Shown: positions 26,409 through 37,808, counted from the first letter of the stretch. The stretch is DNA of 64,000 bases from Streptomyces diacarni (GCF_003323715.1 NZ_QOIN01000043.1:248001-312000); one strand, 5' to 3'. Made by a program: numbers and translations. Notes: generated by a model not told the origin, from the letters alone.

Positions 26409-27479
26409 ATGTCCGAGACCGAACCGCCCGTCCTCGTCCGCAAGGACGGCCGCGTCGGGCGCCTGCTGCTCAACCGGCCGCACGCGCTCAACTCCCTCGA
26501 CGGGGAGATGATCCGGCGCATCGCCGAGGCGCTCGACGCCTGGGAGCACGACCCGGAGGTGGCGGCAGTCGTCCTCGGCGGAGCGGGTGAGCGCGGCCTG
26601 TGCGCGGGCGCGGACATCCGGGCGATCCACGACGACGTACGCCGCGGCGGCGGCGCCGAATCGGCGCGGTTCTGGGCCGAGGAGTACCGGCTCAACGCGC
26701 GTATCGCCCGCTACCCCAAACCGTATGTCGCCCTCATGGACGGTGTGGTCATGGGCGGCGGTGTGGGCCTGTCGGCGCACGGCGGGGTGCGGGTCGTCAC
26801 GGAGCGGGCGAAGGTCGCCATGCCGGAGACGACCATCGGGTTCGTGCCGGACGTGGGCGGAACCTGGTTGCTGTCGCGGGCGCCGGGCGAGTTGGGCACG
26901 CACCTGGCGCTGACGGCCGGCACGGTGGGTGCGGGCGACGCGCTGCTGTGCGGGCTCGCCGATCACTTCGTGCCCGCCGACCGGCTGGGCTCTTTCGCCG
27001 CGGCGCTCGCTCAGGCCGCGCCCGCCCAGGCGCTGGAGGAGTTCGCCGAGTCCGCGCCCGAGGGGACTCTGGCGGGGCACCGGGCGTGGATCGATCCCTG
27101 CTACGGCGCGGACGACGTGGCGGAGATCCTGCACCGTCTGCGCAGCAGCGGCACGACGGCCGCCAAGGAGGCGGCCGTGGCCATCGAGGGCAAGTCGCCC
27201 ACCTCGTTGAAGGTCACGCTCGCCGCGCTGCGCCGCGCCCGCGGGCTGTCCTCGCTGGAGGAGGCGCTCGACCAGGAGTACCGCACGTCCGTGGCGGCGC
27301 TGTCCTCACCCGACCTGACGGAGGGGGTGCGGGCCCAGATCATCGACAAGGACCGCAGGCCGCGCTGGTCGCCCGGCACGCTGGACGAGGTCGGCGAGGC
27401 CGAGGTCGCCCGGCACTTCGCGGCCGCGCCGGGAGGCGACCTGGGGCTCGGTGCCGCCGGGCCCGGCGGCGGAATCTGA
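26409..27479 (+). CDS. 3-hydroxyisobutyryl-CoA hydrolase-like (enoyl-CoA hydratase family)
   Basis: A 356-aa crotonase-fold protein. The order LCAGADIRAIHDD, then MDGVVMGGGVGLSAHGGVRV, then MPETTIGFVPDVGGTWLLSR, then GLADHFVPADRL is characteristic of 3-hydroxyisobutyryl-CoA hydrolase, an enzyme of valine degradation. A general enoyl-CoA hydratase would be about 100 residues shorter. It is a single gene with a good ribosome binding site and sits 151 bp upstream of the ram cluster, with which it has no evident functional tie. Confidence 0.9.
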   Translation: MSETEPPVLVRKDGRVGRLLLNRPHALNSLDGEMIRRIAEALDAWEHDPEVAAVVLGGAGERGLCAGADIRAIHDDVRRGGGAESARFWAEEYRLNARIARYPKPYVALMDGVVMGGGVGLSAHGGVRVVTERAKVAMPETTIGFVPDVGGTWLLSRAPGELGTHLALTAGTVGAGDALLCGLADHFVPADRLGSFAAALAQAAPAQALEEFAESAPEGTLAGHRAWIDPCYGADDVAEILHRLRSSGTTAAKEAAVAIEGKSPTSLKVTLAALRRARGLSSLEEALDQEYRTSVAALSSPDLTEGVRAQIIDKDRRPRWSPGTLDEVGEAEVARHFAAAPGGDLGLGAAGPGGGI

Positions 27480-27483
27480 CGAC

Positions 27484-27520
27484 TTCCGTGGGGACTTCCC
27501 ATGGGGCTTCGTGGGGATTC
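27484..27520 (+). promoter_or_regulatory. Direct repeats upstream of ramC, possible RamR operator
   Basis: Three spaced copies of TTC-(C/G)-(C)-TGGGG: TTCCGTGGGG, TTCCCATGGGG and TTCGTGGGG at 27484-27516, about 12 bp apart, 110-150 bp before the ramC ATG. A perfect 17-bp palindrome (27523-27539, GCACGGGT-T-ACCCGTGC) follows. The ram operon is known to be activated by RamR binding repeated sites in its promoter. Assigning these repeats to RamR is inference. Confidence 0.4.
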
Positions 27521-27630
27521 GTGCACGGGTTACCCGTGCGTTCCTCACGGCGTATTCATGACAGAACTGACTACCCCTTTCCCCTCCCCGTGCTGCACGC
27601 TTGATCCGTGCTTCCCAGGGGAGGGGAACG

Positions 27631-30498
27631 ATGGACAAGCGGTACGAGATATTCTGTCTCGCGAACCGGCATTTCTATGACACGCCAGAACGCTTGTCGG
27701 ATTCCGCGTCCCGCGAGGGAGAAACCGCGAAGGACCCGGGAGCGTTCGCCGTCTCGCACCGGCCCGTCCCCGCGGGCTGGCGCAGCACACGCTCGGGTGA
27801 CTGGCTGGAGTTGCGGCCGCTGACCGGCACGTTCCCGCTCCAGGGCTGGAAGATCCACGCGTCGGCCACCTTGTGGAACGCGAACGAGATCGGCGAGGCC
27901 GTCTGGGACTACTGCGTTCCCCGGAACATTCCCTTCAAATACGTTCCGCATCGCACACTGCTCTACCTGCGCAACGCGAAATACGCCGGACGCGGCACGA
28001 GCGGGAAATTCGCCACCATTTACCCCGCCGACGAAAGCCAGCTGGAAATGGTGGTGCGGGAGTTGGGTGAGGAGCTGCACTCCAGACCCGGCCCCTACAT
28101 TCTCACCGACCTGCGCTGGCGTCAGGGCCCGTTGTACGTGCGCTACGGCGGATTCGCCCCCCGGTTCTGCGTCGACCCGCACGGCCGGCTCGTCCCCGCG
28201 GTGGAGGACGCGCACGGCAACCTGGTACCCGACCGCAAGGACCCCGCGTTCCGGGTGCCGGACGGGGTGGAGCTGCCCGCCTTTCTCCGTCCCGAGCTGG
28301 CGGCCCGCGCCTCAGCGACCGTCGCGGACCTGCCGTACCGCATCGACAAGGCGCTGCACTTCTCCAACGGCGGCGGCGTCTACGGCGGCACCGACACCCG
28401 TGACGGCAGCCGGGTCGTCCTCAAGGAGGCCAGGCCGCACGCCGGGCTCGCCGCCGACGGCGCCGACGCGGTCGCCCGTCTCGAGCGCGAGAAGGCGGCA
28501 CTCAACCAGCTCGCCGGGCTGCCGGTGGTGCCGGCCCTCAAGGACTGGCTGGAAGTGGACGGGCACCGGTTCCTGGTGATGGAGGAGGTGCCGGGCCAGC
28601 CCCTCAACTCCTTCTTCGCCAAGCGGCACCCCCTGCTGAGCGCCGACCCGGATCCCGAGGCGGTGTCCCGCCACACCGCGTGGGCGCTGCGCGTCCACCG
28701 GCTGGTCGCCGAGGCCGTCGAGGCGGTGCACGCGCGGGGCATCGTCTTCAACGACCTGCACATGTTCAACATCATGCTGGCGCCCGACGAACAGACGGTG
28801 ACGCTGCTGGACTTCGAGGCGGCGGCGCGCGCCGAGGACGATCCACGGCAGATCGTCGCACACCCCGGCTTCCTCGCGCCCGCCGACCGCAGCCGCTACG
28901 ACATCGACCGCTACGCGCTGGCCTGTCTCGCGCTCGCCCTGTTCCTGCCGATGACGACGCTGCTGGCGATCGACCGGGGCAAGGCCCGGCACCTGGCGCG
29001 GATCGCCGCCGAGCAGTTCCCCGGCGTCCCCGAGGACTTCCTGGCCGAGGCGGTCGCCACCATCGAGGGACCCGACGCGCGCGCGGCGGAGGGCTCACGC
29101 CCGGCAAGCGACACCCGCGCGGAGGACGGCACGCGCCGCGCGAAGGACGACACCCGCGCGGAGAGGCACACCCGCGCGGAGGGAGACGAACGCACGGAGG
29201 AAGACGAACGCGCGGACAGCGGCGCCCCGGCCGCCTCCCGTTCCCTCATCTCCGTGGCGGCTCTCGTGCCGGCCGTCGGCGCGCCCGGCGGCCCCGGCGA
29301 CTGGCCCGCCGCGCGGGAGGCGATGGTCGAGGCCGTGCTCGCCTCCGCGACGCCCGGGCGTGACGACCGCCTCTTCCCCGGCGACGTCGCCCAGTTCGGC
29401 GACGGCGGCGGCCTGGGGCTCGCGTACGGCGCTGCCGGGGTGCTCCACGCGCTCGCCGAGACGGAAGCCGGCCACTGGCACGAGGGCGAGGAGTGGCTGC
29501 TGCGGCACACCGATCCCCCGCCGCGCGGCACCCCGCTGGGCCTCTACGACGGGCTGCCGGGGGTGGCGCTCGTCCTGGCACGTGCGGGACACACCAAGCG
29601 TGCGCTGGAGTTGACCGAGCGGGTGCTGGAGGAGAAGTGGCAGCGGCTGGGCGGTTCCCTGTTCGGCGGTCTCGCCGGGCTGGGCCTCGCTTTCGGGCAA
29701 CTCGCCGAGCAGACCGGCGAGGAGGGGTTGCACACCTCCGCCGCCGAGGCCGCGCGGCTGCTCGCCCAACGGCTGGACGAGCCGGACGACGGCCGGCCAG
29801 GAGCCGACAGAGCCGGGCTGCTGCACGGCGCGACCGGCGCGGCGCTGCTCTTCCTGCGGCTGTACGAGCGGCACGGCGAGCCCGCGCTGCTCGACCTGGC
29901 GGAGCGTGCGCTCGCCCGGGACCTGGCGCGGTGCGTGCGGGACAGCGCGGGAACCTGGCAGGTGGACGAGGGACGCCGCACCATGCCGTACCTGGGCGCG
30001 GGCAGCGTGGGCATCGCCACGGTCCTCGACGACTTCCTCGCACACCACCCAGGCCACACCGCGTTCGCACGGGCCCGCGCGGGCATCCTGCCCGCCGCCC
30101 GGATGCGGTACTACGCACAGCCGGGACTCTTCCAGGGACGCGCGGGCATGCTGCTGCACCTGAGCAGGACCACGACCCCCCACGTCACCGAGGGCGACCG
30201 TGCGGCCCAGCTCGCCGGACTCGGCTGGTACGGCATGGCCTACGGGGGCGGACTCGCCTTCCCCGGCGACCAGATGATGCGACTGTCGATGGACCTGGCG
30301 ACCGGCACGGCGGGCTGCCTGCTCGCTGTCGGTGCCGCCGCGGCCGTCCGCTGCGGCCGGACACCGCCGAGCCTGCCGTTCCTCCCGCCCGTGACGGGCG
30401 CCCCCAACCCGCTGTCCGACGGCGCCCACACGCCCGGCGGCGGCCCACAGACCGGCCTTGGGGACAAAGGCCGTACCGAAGCACCACCGTCCCTGTAA
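27631..30498 (+). CDS. ramC: Class III lanthipeptide synthetase (RamC/AmfT-like LanKC)
   Basis: A 955-aa trifunctional enzyme that dehydrates and cyclises RamS. Residues 1-200 are the lyase-type N-terminal domain. A Ser/Thr kinase-like domain follows (nucleotide-binding Lys in VVLKEARP, catalytic loop VFNDLHMFNIML, metal-binding LLDFEAA). The C-terminal LanC-like cyclase (about residues 580-920) has DGLPGVALVL, GGLAGLGLAFGQL, LLHGATGAALLF and PGLFQGRAGM, and lacks a clear zinc triad, as usual for class III. A charged repeat linker DTRAE/DERAE (about residues 490-535) joins kinase and cyclase. ATG 27631 follows AGGGGAGGGG. The operon continues with ramS 36 bp later. Confidence 0.95.
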   Translation: MDKRYEIFCLANRHFYDTPERLSDSASREGETAKDPGAFAVSHRPVPAGWRSTRSGDWLELRPLTGTFPLQGWKIHASATLWNANEIGEAVWDYCVPRNIPFKYVPHRTLLYLRNAKYAGRGTSGKFATIYPADESQLEMVVRELGEELHSRPGPYILTDLRWRQGPLYVRYGGFAPRFCVDPHGRLVPAVEDAHGNLVPDRKDPAFRVPDGVELPAFLRPELAARASATVADLPYRIDKALHFSNGGGVYGGTDTRDGSRVVLKEARPHAGLAADGADAVARLEREKAALNQLAGLPVVPALKDWLEVDGHRFLVMEEVPGQPLNSFFAKRHPLLSADPDPEAVSRHTAWALRVHRLVAEAVEAVHARGIVFNDLHMFNIMLAPDEQTVTLLDFEAAARAEDDPRQIVAHPGFLAPADRSRYDIDRYALACLALALFLPMTTLLAIDRGKARHLARIAAEQFPGVPEDFLAEAVATIEGPDARAAEGSRPASDTRAEDGTRRAKDDTRAERHTRAEGDERTEEDERADSGAPAASRSLISVAALVPAVGAPGGPGDWPAAREAMVEAVLASATPGRDDRLFPGDVAQFGDGGGLGLAYGAAGVLHALAETEAGHWHEGEEWLLRHTDPPPRGTPLGLYDGLPGVALVLARAGHTKRALELTERVLEEKWQRLGGSLFGGLAGLGLAFGQLAEQTGEEGLHTSAAEAARLLAQRLDEPDDGRPGADRAGLLHGATGAALLFLRLYERHGEPALLDLAERALARDLARCVRDSAGTWQVDEGRRTMPYLGAGSVGIATVLDDFLAHHPGHTAFARARAGILPAARMRYYAQPGLFQGRAGMLLHLSRTTTPHVTEGDRAAQLAGLGWYGMAYGGGLAFPGDQMMRLSMDLATGTAGCLLAVGAAAAVRCGRTPPSLPFLPPVTGAPNPLSDGAHTPGGGPQTGLGDKGRTEAPPSL

Positions 30499-30534
30499 CA
30501 CACACCGATCACCCGAATGGGAAGGAACACCACG

Positions 30535-30657
30535 ATGGCACTTCTCGACCTGCAGACGCTGGAGCCCGAGGAGCGGACCGGCGGCGGCGACGACAGCAGC
30601 GCGAGCCTCCTCCTGTGCGACAAGCACAGCTCCCACAGCACGCTCCTGTGCCTGTGA
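30535..30657 (+). CDS. ramS: SapB-like class III lanthipeptide precursor
   Basis: A 40-aa precursor, too short for most gene finders. The leader MALLDLQTLEPEERTGGGDD carries the LLDLQ motif that class III enzymes recognise. The core holds two labionin motifs Ser-x2-Ser-x3-Cys: Ser21, Ser24, Cys28 and Ser32, Ser35, Cys39. The first ring (SASLLLC) matches SapB almost exactly. The linker (DKHS) and second ring (SHSTLLC, ending in Leu) differ from the SapB/AmfS sequences I know. The ribosome binding site is GGAAGGA. The mature peptide should be an amphiphilic, surface-active morphogen needed for aerial hyphae. Confidence 0.92.
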   Translation: MALLDLQTLEPEERTGGGDDSSASLLLCDKHSSHSTLLCL

Positions 30658-30710
30658 CCGGGTGACACACACACCCGGTGCTCCTGGGCGGGGTTCTGCC
30701 CCCGCCCAGG
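30658..30710 (+). terminator. Double hairpin after ramS, probable attenuator
   Basis: CCGGGTG/CACCCGG (30658-30664 with 30672-30678), then a second, stronger hairpin CCTGGGCGGGG/CCCCGCCCAGG (30683-30693 with 30700-30710). Placed between precursor and exporter genes, it should let some transcripts stop after ramS and so favour precursor over transporter. Confidence 0.75.
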
Positions 30711-32567
30711 GGCACTCCCCTGTCTCCGGGCCGCGGGCCGCAGGGCGGCGCCCCGCGGCCGCCGGGCGCCCCGGCGGCCCGCACGCCCCGGCCGACCGGC
30801 TGCTGCTCGCCGAAGGGCGCCGTCACCGGTGGCGCACGGCGGCCCTCTTCCTGTCCGCGACAGCGGCGGCCGGCGCCTCACTGGCACTGCCCGCCGCGCT
30901 CGGACACACGCTCGACCTGCTGCTGACCAGTGCCGGGGTCGGAGCCGGCACGGGCCAGGGCGCGGCGAGCACCGGCTCGGGGAGCGCCGGCGTGGACGGC
31001 ACGGTGGCGAGCGGCACGGGCGGCTGGCTCGCGGTCTGCGCCGCGCTCACCTGCGCGCTGGTCGTGCTGGACGCCGCCGAGACGGTCCTGACCGGCACGC
31101 TCAACTCCCGTACGACCGCCCGGCTGCGCTCCAGGATCGCCGGGCACCTGCTGGCCGTCTCCCCGCTGCGGGCCGGCCGCTTCTCCTCCGGGGACCTGGT
31201 GACCCGCTGCACGGGCAACGCCGCGCACGCGGGCACGGGCCCCGCCGGTGCCGCCTCCGCGCTGGCGGCGCTGGTCACCCCGGTGGGCGGTCTCGTCGCG
31301 CTGGCCCTGCTCGACCTGCGGCTCGCCGCCGTCTTCGCGGCGGGCACGCCGCTGCTCGTGCTGCTGCTGCGGGCGTTCTCCCGGACGTCCACGGCGTGTG
31401 TCACCCGCTACCAGGAAGCTCAGGCGCGGATCGCGGGGCGGCTCGTCGAGGCGCTGTCGGGGGCCCGCACCATCGCGGCGGCGGGCATCGAGCGCCGGGA
31501 ACGCGCCCGCGTGCTGGAGCCGTTGGCCGAACTGTCCGAGCACGGGCACCGCACGTGGCGCGTCCAGGGGCGGGCCACCGCGCAGGCGGCGGTGCTGGTG
31601 CCGCTGCTCCAGATGGCCGTGGTGGCGGTCGGCGGTCTGCTGGTGGGCGAGGGGGAGCTGAGCGTGGGCGGGCTGGTCGCCGCCACGCGGTACGCGGCGC
31701 TCGCGGCGGGCGTGGGCACGCTGGTCGGACAGCTCAACGCGCTGGTACGCAGCCGCACGGCCGCCCTGCGACTGGCTCAGGTGCTGGCCGTACCCGAGCT
31801 GCGCGAGGGGCACCGCGTGCTGCCGGAGACCACCGCCAGGCCCTGCGGGGGCCGGCTCGAGTTGCGCGGTGTGCACGCCTCGTACGGGGACGAGCCGGTG
31901 CTGCGGGACGTGGACCTGGTGGTACCCGCCGGAGCCACCGTGGCAGTGGTCGGCCGCTCGGGTTCGGGCAAGTCGCTGCTGGCGGCGGTCGCGGGTCGGC
32001 TCGCCGAGCCGGACGCGGGGCGGGTGCTGCTGGACGGCGTCGACCTGGCCGACCTGGCCTCAGCGCAACTGCGGCGCGCCGTCGGTTTCGCGTTCGAGCG
32101 TCCCGTACTCTTCGGCGCGACGGTGGGCGAGGCCATCGCGGCGGGCGTCCCCGCCGGGCACGGGCCGCCGGAGGCGCGGGTGCGCCACGCGGCGGCCATG
32201 GCCTGCGCCGACGACTTCGTCCGCACCCTCCCCCACGGCTACGACACCCCGCGGGAAGAGGCGCCACTGTCCGGCGGAGAGGTGCAACGCGTCGGCCTGG
32301 CACGCGCGTTCGCCCAGGACACCCGTGTGCTGATTCTGGACGACGCCACCTCCAGCCTGGACACCGTGACGGAACTGAAGGTGACACGGGCGCTGACGCG
32401 TACGGGCGAGGGGGCAGGCACCCGGCTGGTCGTCGCGCACCGGGCCTCGACGGCCGCCCGCGCGGACCTGACCGCGTGGCTGGAGGGTGGCCGAATCCGT
32501 GCGGTCGCCCCCCACGGGCACTTGTGGAAGACGCCCGCCTACCGGGCGCTGTTCGGGAGCGGGGCCG

Positions 32568-32575
<8 letters not shown>
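30662..32575 (+). CDS. ramA: Lanthipeptide exporter ABC transporter (RamA-like)
   Basis: A half-size ABC exporter with a transmembrane domain (about residues 50-350) and an ATPase domain with Walker A GRSGSGKS, signature LSGGEVQ and Walker B LILDDATSSLD. The start is uncertain: GTG 30662 gives 637 aa but sits 4 bp after the ramS stop, without a ribosome binding site, inside the first hairpin. No better ATG or GTG lies before the conserved DRLLLAEGRRHRW. Translation may be coupled to ramS. It overlaps ramB by 8 bp. With RamB it would form a heterodimer exporting the modified peptide. Confidence 0.88.
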
Positions 32576-34715
<2,140 letters not shown>

Positions 34716-34768
34716 GGCGGGGCAGCCGCGCGCTCTTGGACGACGTGCACGGCGGCCGGGGAGGGAGC

Positions 34769-34788
34769 GCTCTGGCGTGCGTCAGAGC
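34769..34788. terminator. Small dyad between ramB and ramR
   Basis: GCTCTG-N8-CAGAGC; the right arm includes the ramR stop codon. It is a weak hairpin that may contribute to convergent termination. Confidence 0.4.
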
Positions 34789-35408
34789 CAGCCGGCGCCC
34801 TGGGAGATGCGGATGGCGTCCACGCGGTTGCGGGCGCCTGTCTTGCGGGTGATGGCGGACATGTAGTTGCGCACGGTGCCGGCCGAGAGTCCCAGTCGGC
34901 GCGCTATCTCGGTGATGCCGGCCCCCTCGGCCGCCGCCGAGAGGACGGTCAGTTCGCGTGCGCTGAGCGGTACTTCGGAGGCGCGCAGTACCGTGCCGGC
35001 CAGCGCGTTGTCGACGAAGCGCTCTCCCGCGGCGACCCGCCGGATGCCCGCCACCAGCTGTTCGGGCAGTGCGTCCTTGCACACGAAGCCGCGCGCTCCC
35101 GCGTCCAGTGCCCGGCGCAGCGCTCCGGGGCAGTGCTGGCTGACGAGTACCAGCAGGCGGCGCGGCACCTGACGCCCGGAACCTAAGGGGTCGTGCGGTG
35201 TGCGGGCGGGGCCGGCCAGTTCGTGGAGCGGCAGGCGTCCTGTCACGTCGGCGTCCGCGACGCACACGTCGGCCCTCAGTGCGCGCGCGGAGCGTGTCGC
35301 CTCCTTCCCCGGCACGGCTTCGATCTCCATGTCGGGTTCCGATCCGACCAGAGCCGCCAGCCCGCATCTGAGGATGCGTACATCGTGTACCAGCAGTACC
35401 CGGATCAC
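34782..35408 (-). CDS. ramR: Orphan LuxR-type response regulator (RamR-like)
   Basis: A 208-aa regulator with a receiver-like domain (residues 1-120) and a C-terminal LuxR helix-turn-helix (LSARELTVLSAAAEGAGITE, then IARRLGLSAGTVRNYMSAI). The acidic pocket is atypical: the usual Asp-Asp is His-Asp (LLVHDVR), and the phosphoacceptor area reads VADADVTG, so phosphorylation may not be the signal. It is convergent with ramB, as in known ram clusters, and should activate ramCSAB. GTG 35408 follows GGGGGA; the frame stays open upstream without a better start. Confidence 0.9.
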   Translation of the reverse strand: MIRVLLVHDVRILRCGLAALVGSEPDMEIEAVPGKEATRSARALRADVCVADADVTGRLPLHELAGPARTPHDPLGSGRQVPRRLLVLVSQHCPGALRRALDAGARGFVCKDALPEQLVAGIRRVAAGERFVDNALAGTVLRASEVPLSARELTVLSAAAEGAGITEIARRLGLSAGTVRNYMSAITRKTGARNRVDAIRISQGAGWL

Positions 35409-35610
35409 TATGAGTCCCCCTAAGTGCCTGATAGCCGCATGACAGGCGCAGCTCCATACATACAAGCTCATCGCAGGGGAGAGACGAGGAGTTTTGGCCA
35501 CACATCGAAACCGCGCGTACGCAGTGTGTTATGGGGGCGCGCAAAGGGGGCGCATGCGCGGAGGCCTCACCACCCGGTGGAGTGTCCGCCCGTGCGCCCG
35601 TGGTTGCGGC

Positions 35611-37464
35611 TCACCACACCAGCGCGGCCAGCAGGGTCAGCCCCGCGACCGCGCAGGCGACGTAGTCGCCGGCATGTCCTGAGTGCAGCCGCCGCAGCGG
35701 CAGCGACCAGCCAGGCCGCACGCCGCTGGGCACGGTCCGCAGGGCCCCCCAGGCCCCGGCTGCGGCGAGCGCGGCCGACGCAAGGCCCAGCGCGACGCCC
35801 GCCGGTGACCAGTGCGGCACCGGGGAGTGCGGCAGATGCTGCTCGGTGGCGTGCAGGACCGTCATGGCGTAGCCGCTGTGGTCGGTGAAGCTGTCGGCGG
35901 CCCGGCTGACGGCGGACCACAGCGGCGGCACGCAGCCGACCGCCAGCCCCGCGGCGAGCAGCGCGGCGGCGGCGGCGAACATGGTGTCGGGCGCCCTGGT
36001 CACCCTCTCCCTGGTCTCCTCGGGCTCGTCGGCGCCGGTGGTCTCCGCGTCCTCGTGCGCTTCCGCGCCGTCCTGTCGGTGACGTCCCGTGGCGTGCGGG
36101 CGGTCCTCGTCGGCGGGCGGCGAGCCGAGCCCGAAGAAGACGCCGCCCGCGACGCGCAGCACCGCCCCTCCGGTGGCGGCGGAGACGGCCACGAAGAGCA
36201 CGGTCGGCCACCCGCCCGCCGCCTCCTCCGAGAGCGCCTTGCCCAGCCCGGTGCCGAAGGGCGGGAGCCCGGCGAGAGCCAGCCCGCCGACGGTGAACAG
36301 GACGCCCACAGGGCGCAGCCGGGTGCCCCTGCCGTGCAGTTCCTGTTCGTCGACGCTCCCGAACCTGTCCACCAGGATCCCCGCGCACGCGAACAGCGCG
36401 GCCTTGACCCCGGCGTGTCCGAGGACGTACAGCGCGGTGCCCGAGACGGCTTCGGGCGTGAGGACGGCCAGCGCGACGAGGAAGAGTCCGGTGTGCGCGA
36501 TGGTGGAGAAGGCCAGCAGCCGTTTGACGTGCCGTTGCAGCCAGCACAGCAGCGCGCCCGTGACGGCGGTCAGCACGCCCAGCGCCAGCAGCGCACGGTG
36601 CACGGCCTCCTCGGGCAGCGCGCCGCTGCCCGCGAAGACCGTCCAGTACAGCCGTGCCACACCGTAGACGCCCAACTGCACCATCACGCCTGACAGCAGC
36701 ATGCACACCGGGGTGGGTGCCACGGTGTGCGCGTCCGGCAGCCAGAAGTGGAAGGGCACGGCGGCCGCCTTGACGAGGAAGCCCGTCGCCACCAGGACGA
36801 ACGCCACTTTCACCAGCGCCCCCGACCTCTCGCCGCCGGCGTCCAGGTGCTGCCCGATCTGGGCGAGCCCGAGCTGTCCCGTGTGCGCGTAGAGCAGTCC
36901 GACGCCCAGCAGGATGGCGTAGCCGCCCAGGGAGTTGAGGAATCCGAAGGTGAGTGCGCCCTGGACCGCGCGGGCCTCTTCGACGCGGTACCCGGTCAGC
37001 GCGTAGGCGACGACGCCCATCAGTTCGAAGAAGACGAAGGCGTTGAACAGGTCCCCGGTCAGGGTGAAGCCGCACATCGCCGCCTGGAACGCGAGGATCA
37101 GCGCGGGAAAGGCGCCGGTCTGGTGGGAAGGCGGATCGTCGAAGAACCGCCAGGAGTAGATCAGCGCGGTGACCACCAGCACGGAGACCAGCGCGGTAAG
37201 GCCGAGCCCGATGCCGTCCCCCACCAGCACGATGCCCACCCCGGCACCGTCCCGTGGCCGCCGGCCGCCCACCCACTCCACGGGCGTGGCACCGTCGGCG
37301 GTGGCCACCAGCACGCCCACGGCGAGTGCGGCGGCGGCGCCGGCGACGACGGCGGCGAAGACGTCGGCGACGTAGCGGGGCAGCCACCGTCCCGTCGCCA
37401 CCAGGACGGCCGCGCCGAGCAGCGGCCCTGCGACCAGCACGGGCAGTGCCTGCGCCGCCGTCAT
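35611..37464 (-). CDS. mnhD: Mrp-type cation/proton antiporter subunit D
   Basis: A 617-aa polytopic NuoN/NuoM-like proton-translocating subunit. Hallmarks include FVFFELMGVVAYALTGYR, then FHFWLPDAHTVAPTPVCMLLSG and HVKRLLAFSTIAHTG. A charged loop of about 45 residues (DEDRPHATGRHRQDGAEAHE onwards, around residue 470) is inserted before the last segments. It is the last gene of the operon and starts ATGA-overlapped with subunit C. It would pump Na+, K+ or another cation out in exchange for protons. Confidence 0.92.
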   Translation of the reverse strand: MTAAQALPVLVAGPLLGAAVLVATGRWLPRYVADVFAAVVAGAAAALAVGVLVATADGATPVEWVGGRRPRDGAGVGIVLVGDGIGLGLTALVSVLVVTALIYSWRFFDDPPSHQTGAFPALILAFQAAMCGFTLTGDLFNAFVFFELMGVVAYALTGYRVEEARAVQGALTFGFLNSLGGYAILLGVGLLYAHTGQLGLAQIGQHLDAGGERSGALVKVAFVLVATGFLVKAAAVPFHFWLPDAHTVAPTPVCMLLSGVMVQLGVYGVARLYWTVFAGSGALPEEAVHRALLALGVLTAVTGALLCWLQRHVKRLLAFSTIAHTGLFLVALAVLTPEAVSGTALYVLGHAGVKAALFACAGILVDRFGSVDEQELHGRGTRLRPVGVLFTVGGLALAGLPPFGTGLGKALSEEAAGGWPTVLFVAVSAATGGAVLRVAGGVFFGLGSPPADEDRPHATGRHRQDGAEAHEDAETTGADEPEETRERVTRAPDTMFAAAAALLAAGLAVGCVPPLWSAVSRAADSFTDHSGYAMTVLHATEQHLPHSPVPHWSPAGVALGLASAALAAAGAWGALRTVPSGVRPGWSLPLRRLHSGHAGDYVACAVAGLTLLAALVW

Positions 37465-37808
37465 CCGCGCAGCTCCCGCAACTCGTCCGGGTCGACCGTG
37501 CCGTGCCGCTTGGAGACCTGCACGACCAGCGCCAGCAGCAGCGCCGTGAGAGTCGCGCCGACGACGACGTCGGTGAGGGTGAGGGCCTGCACCACCGGAT
37601 CGACGACGGGGCGCGAGCCCGGCCGGATGTCGGAGAAGACGGGCGCGGTACCGCCGTGCCGGTAGCCGACGGCCAGCAGCAGCACGTAGGTGGAGGCCTG
37701 GCAGACGGCGAGCGACCCCACGGCGTGGATGAGGTTCCTGCTGGTGGCCAGCCCGTAGCAGCCGACCAGGAACAGCCACCCGGCCACCAGGTACGGCAGA
37801 ACGCTCAC
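37461..37808 (-). CDS. mnhC: Mrp-type antiporter subunit C
   Basis: A 115-aa NuoK-like subunit with three hydrophobic segments and the conserved LTDVVVGATLTALLLAL. The length is normal. It overlaps both neighbours by 4 bp, so subunits B, C and D are translated in step. Confidence 0.92.
   Translation of the reverse strand: MSVLPYLVAGWLFLVGCYGLATSRNLIHAVGSLAVCQASTYVLLLAVGYRHGGTAPVFSDIRPGSRPVVDPVVQALTLTDVVVGATLTALLLALVVQVSKRHGTVDPDELRELRG

Noticed and set aside
27523..27539. The 17-bp palindrome alone as the RamR operator
   Set aside because: It is equally well explained as a short terminator hairpin for the preceding hydrolase gene. The direct repeats upstream are better candidates.
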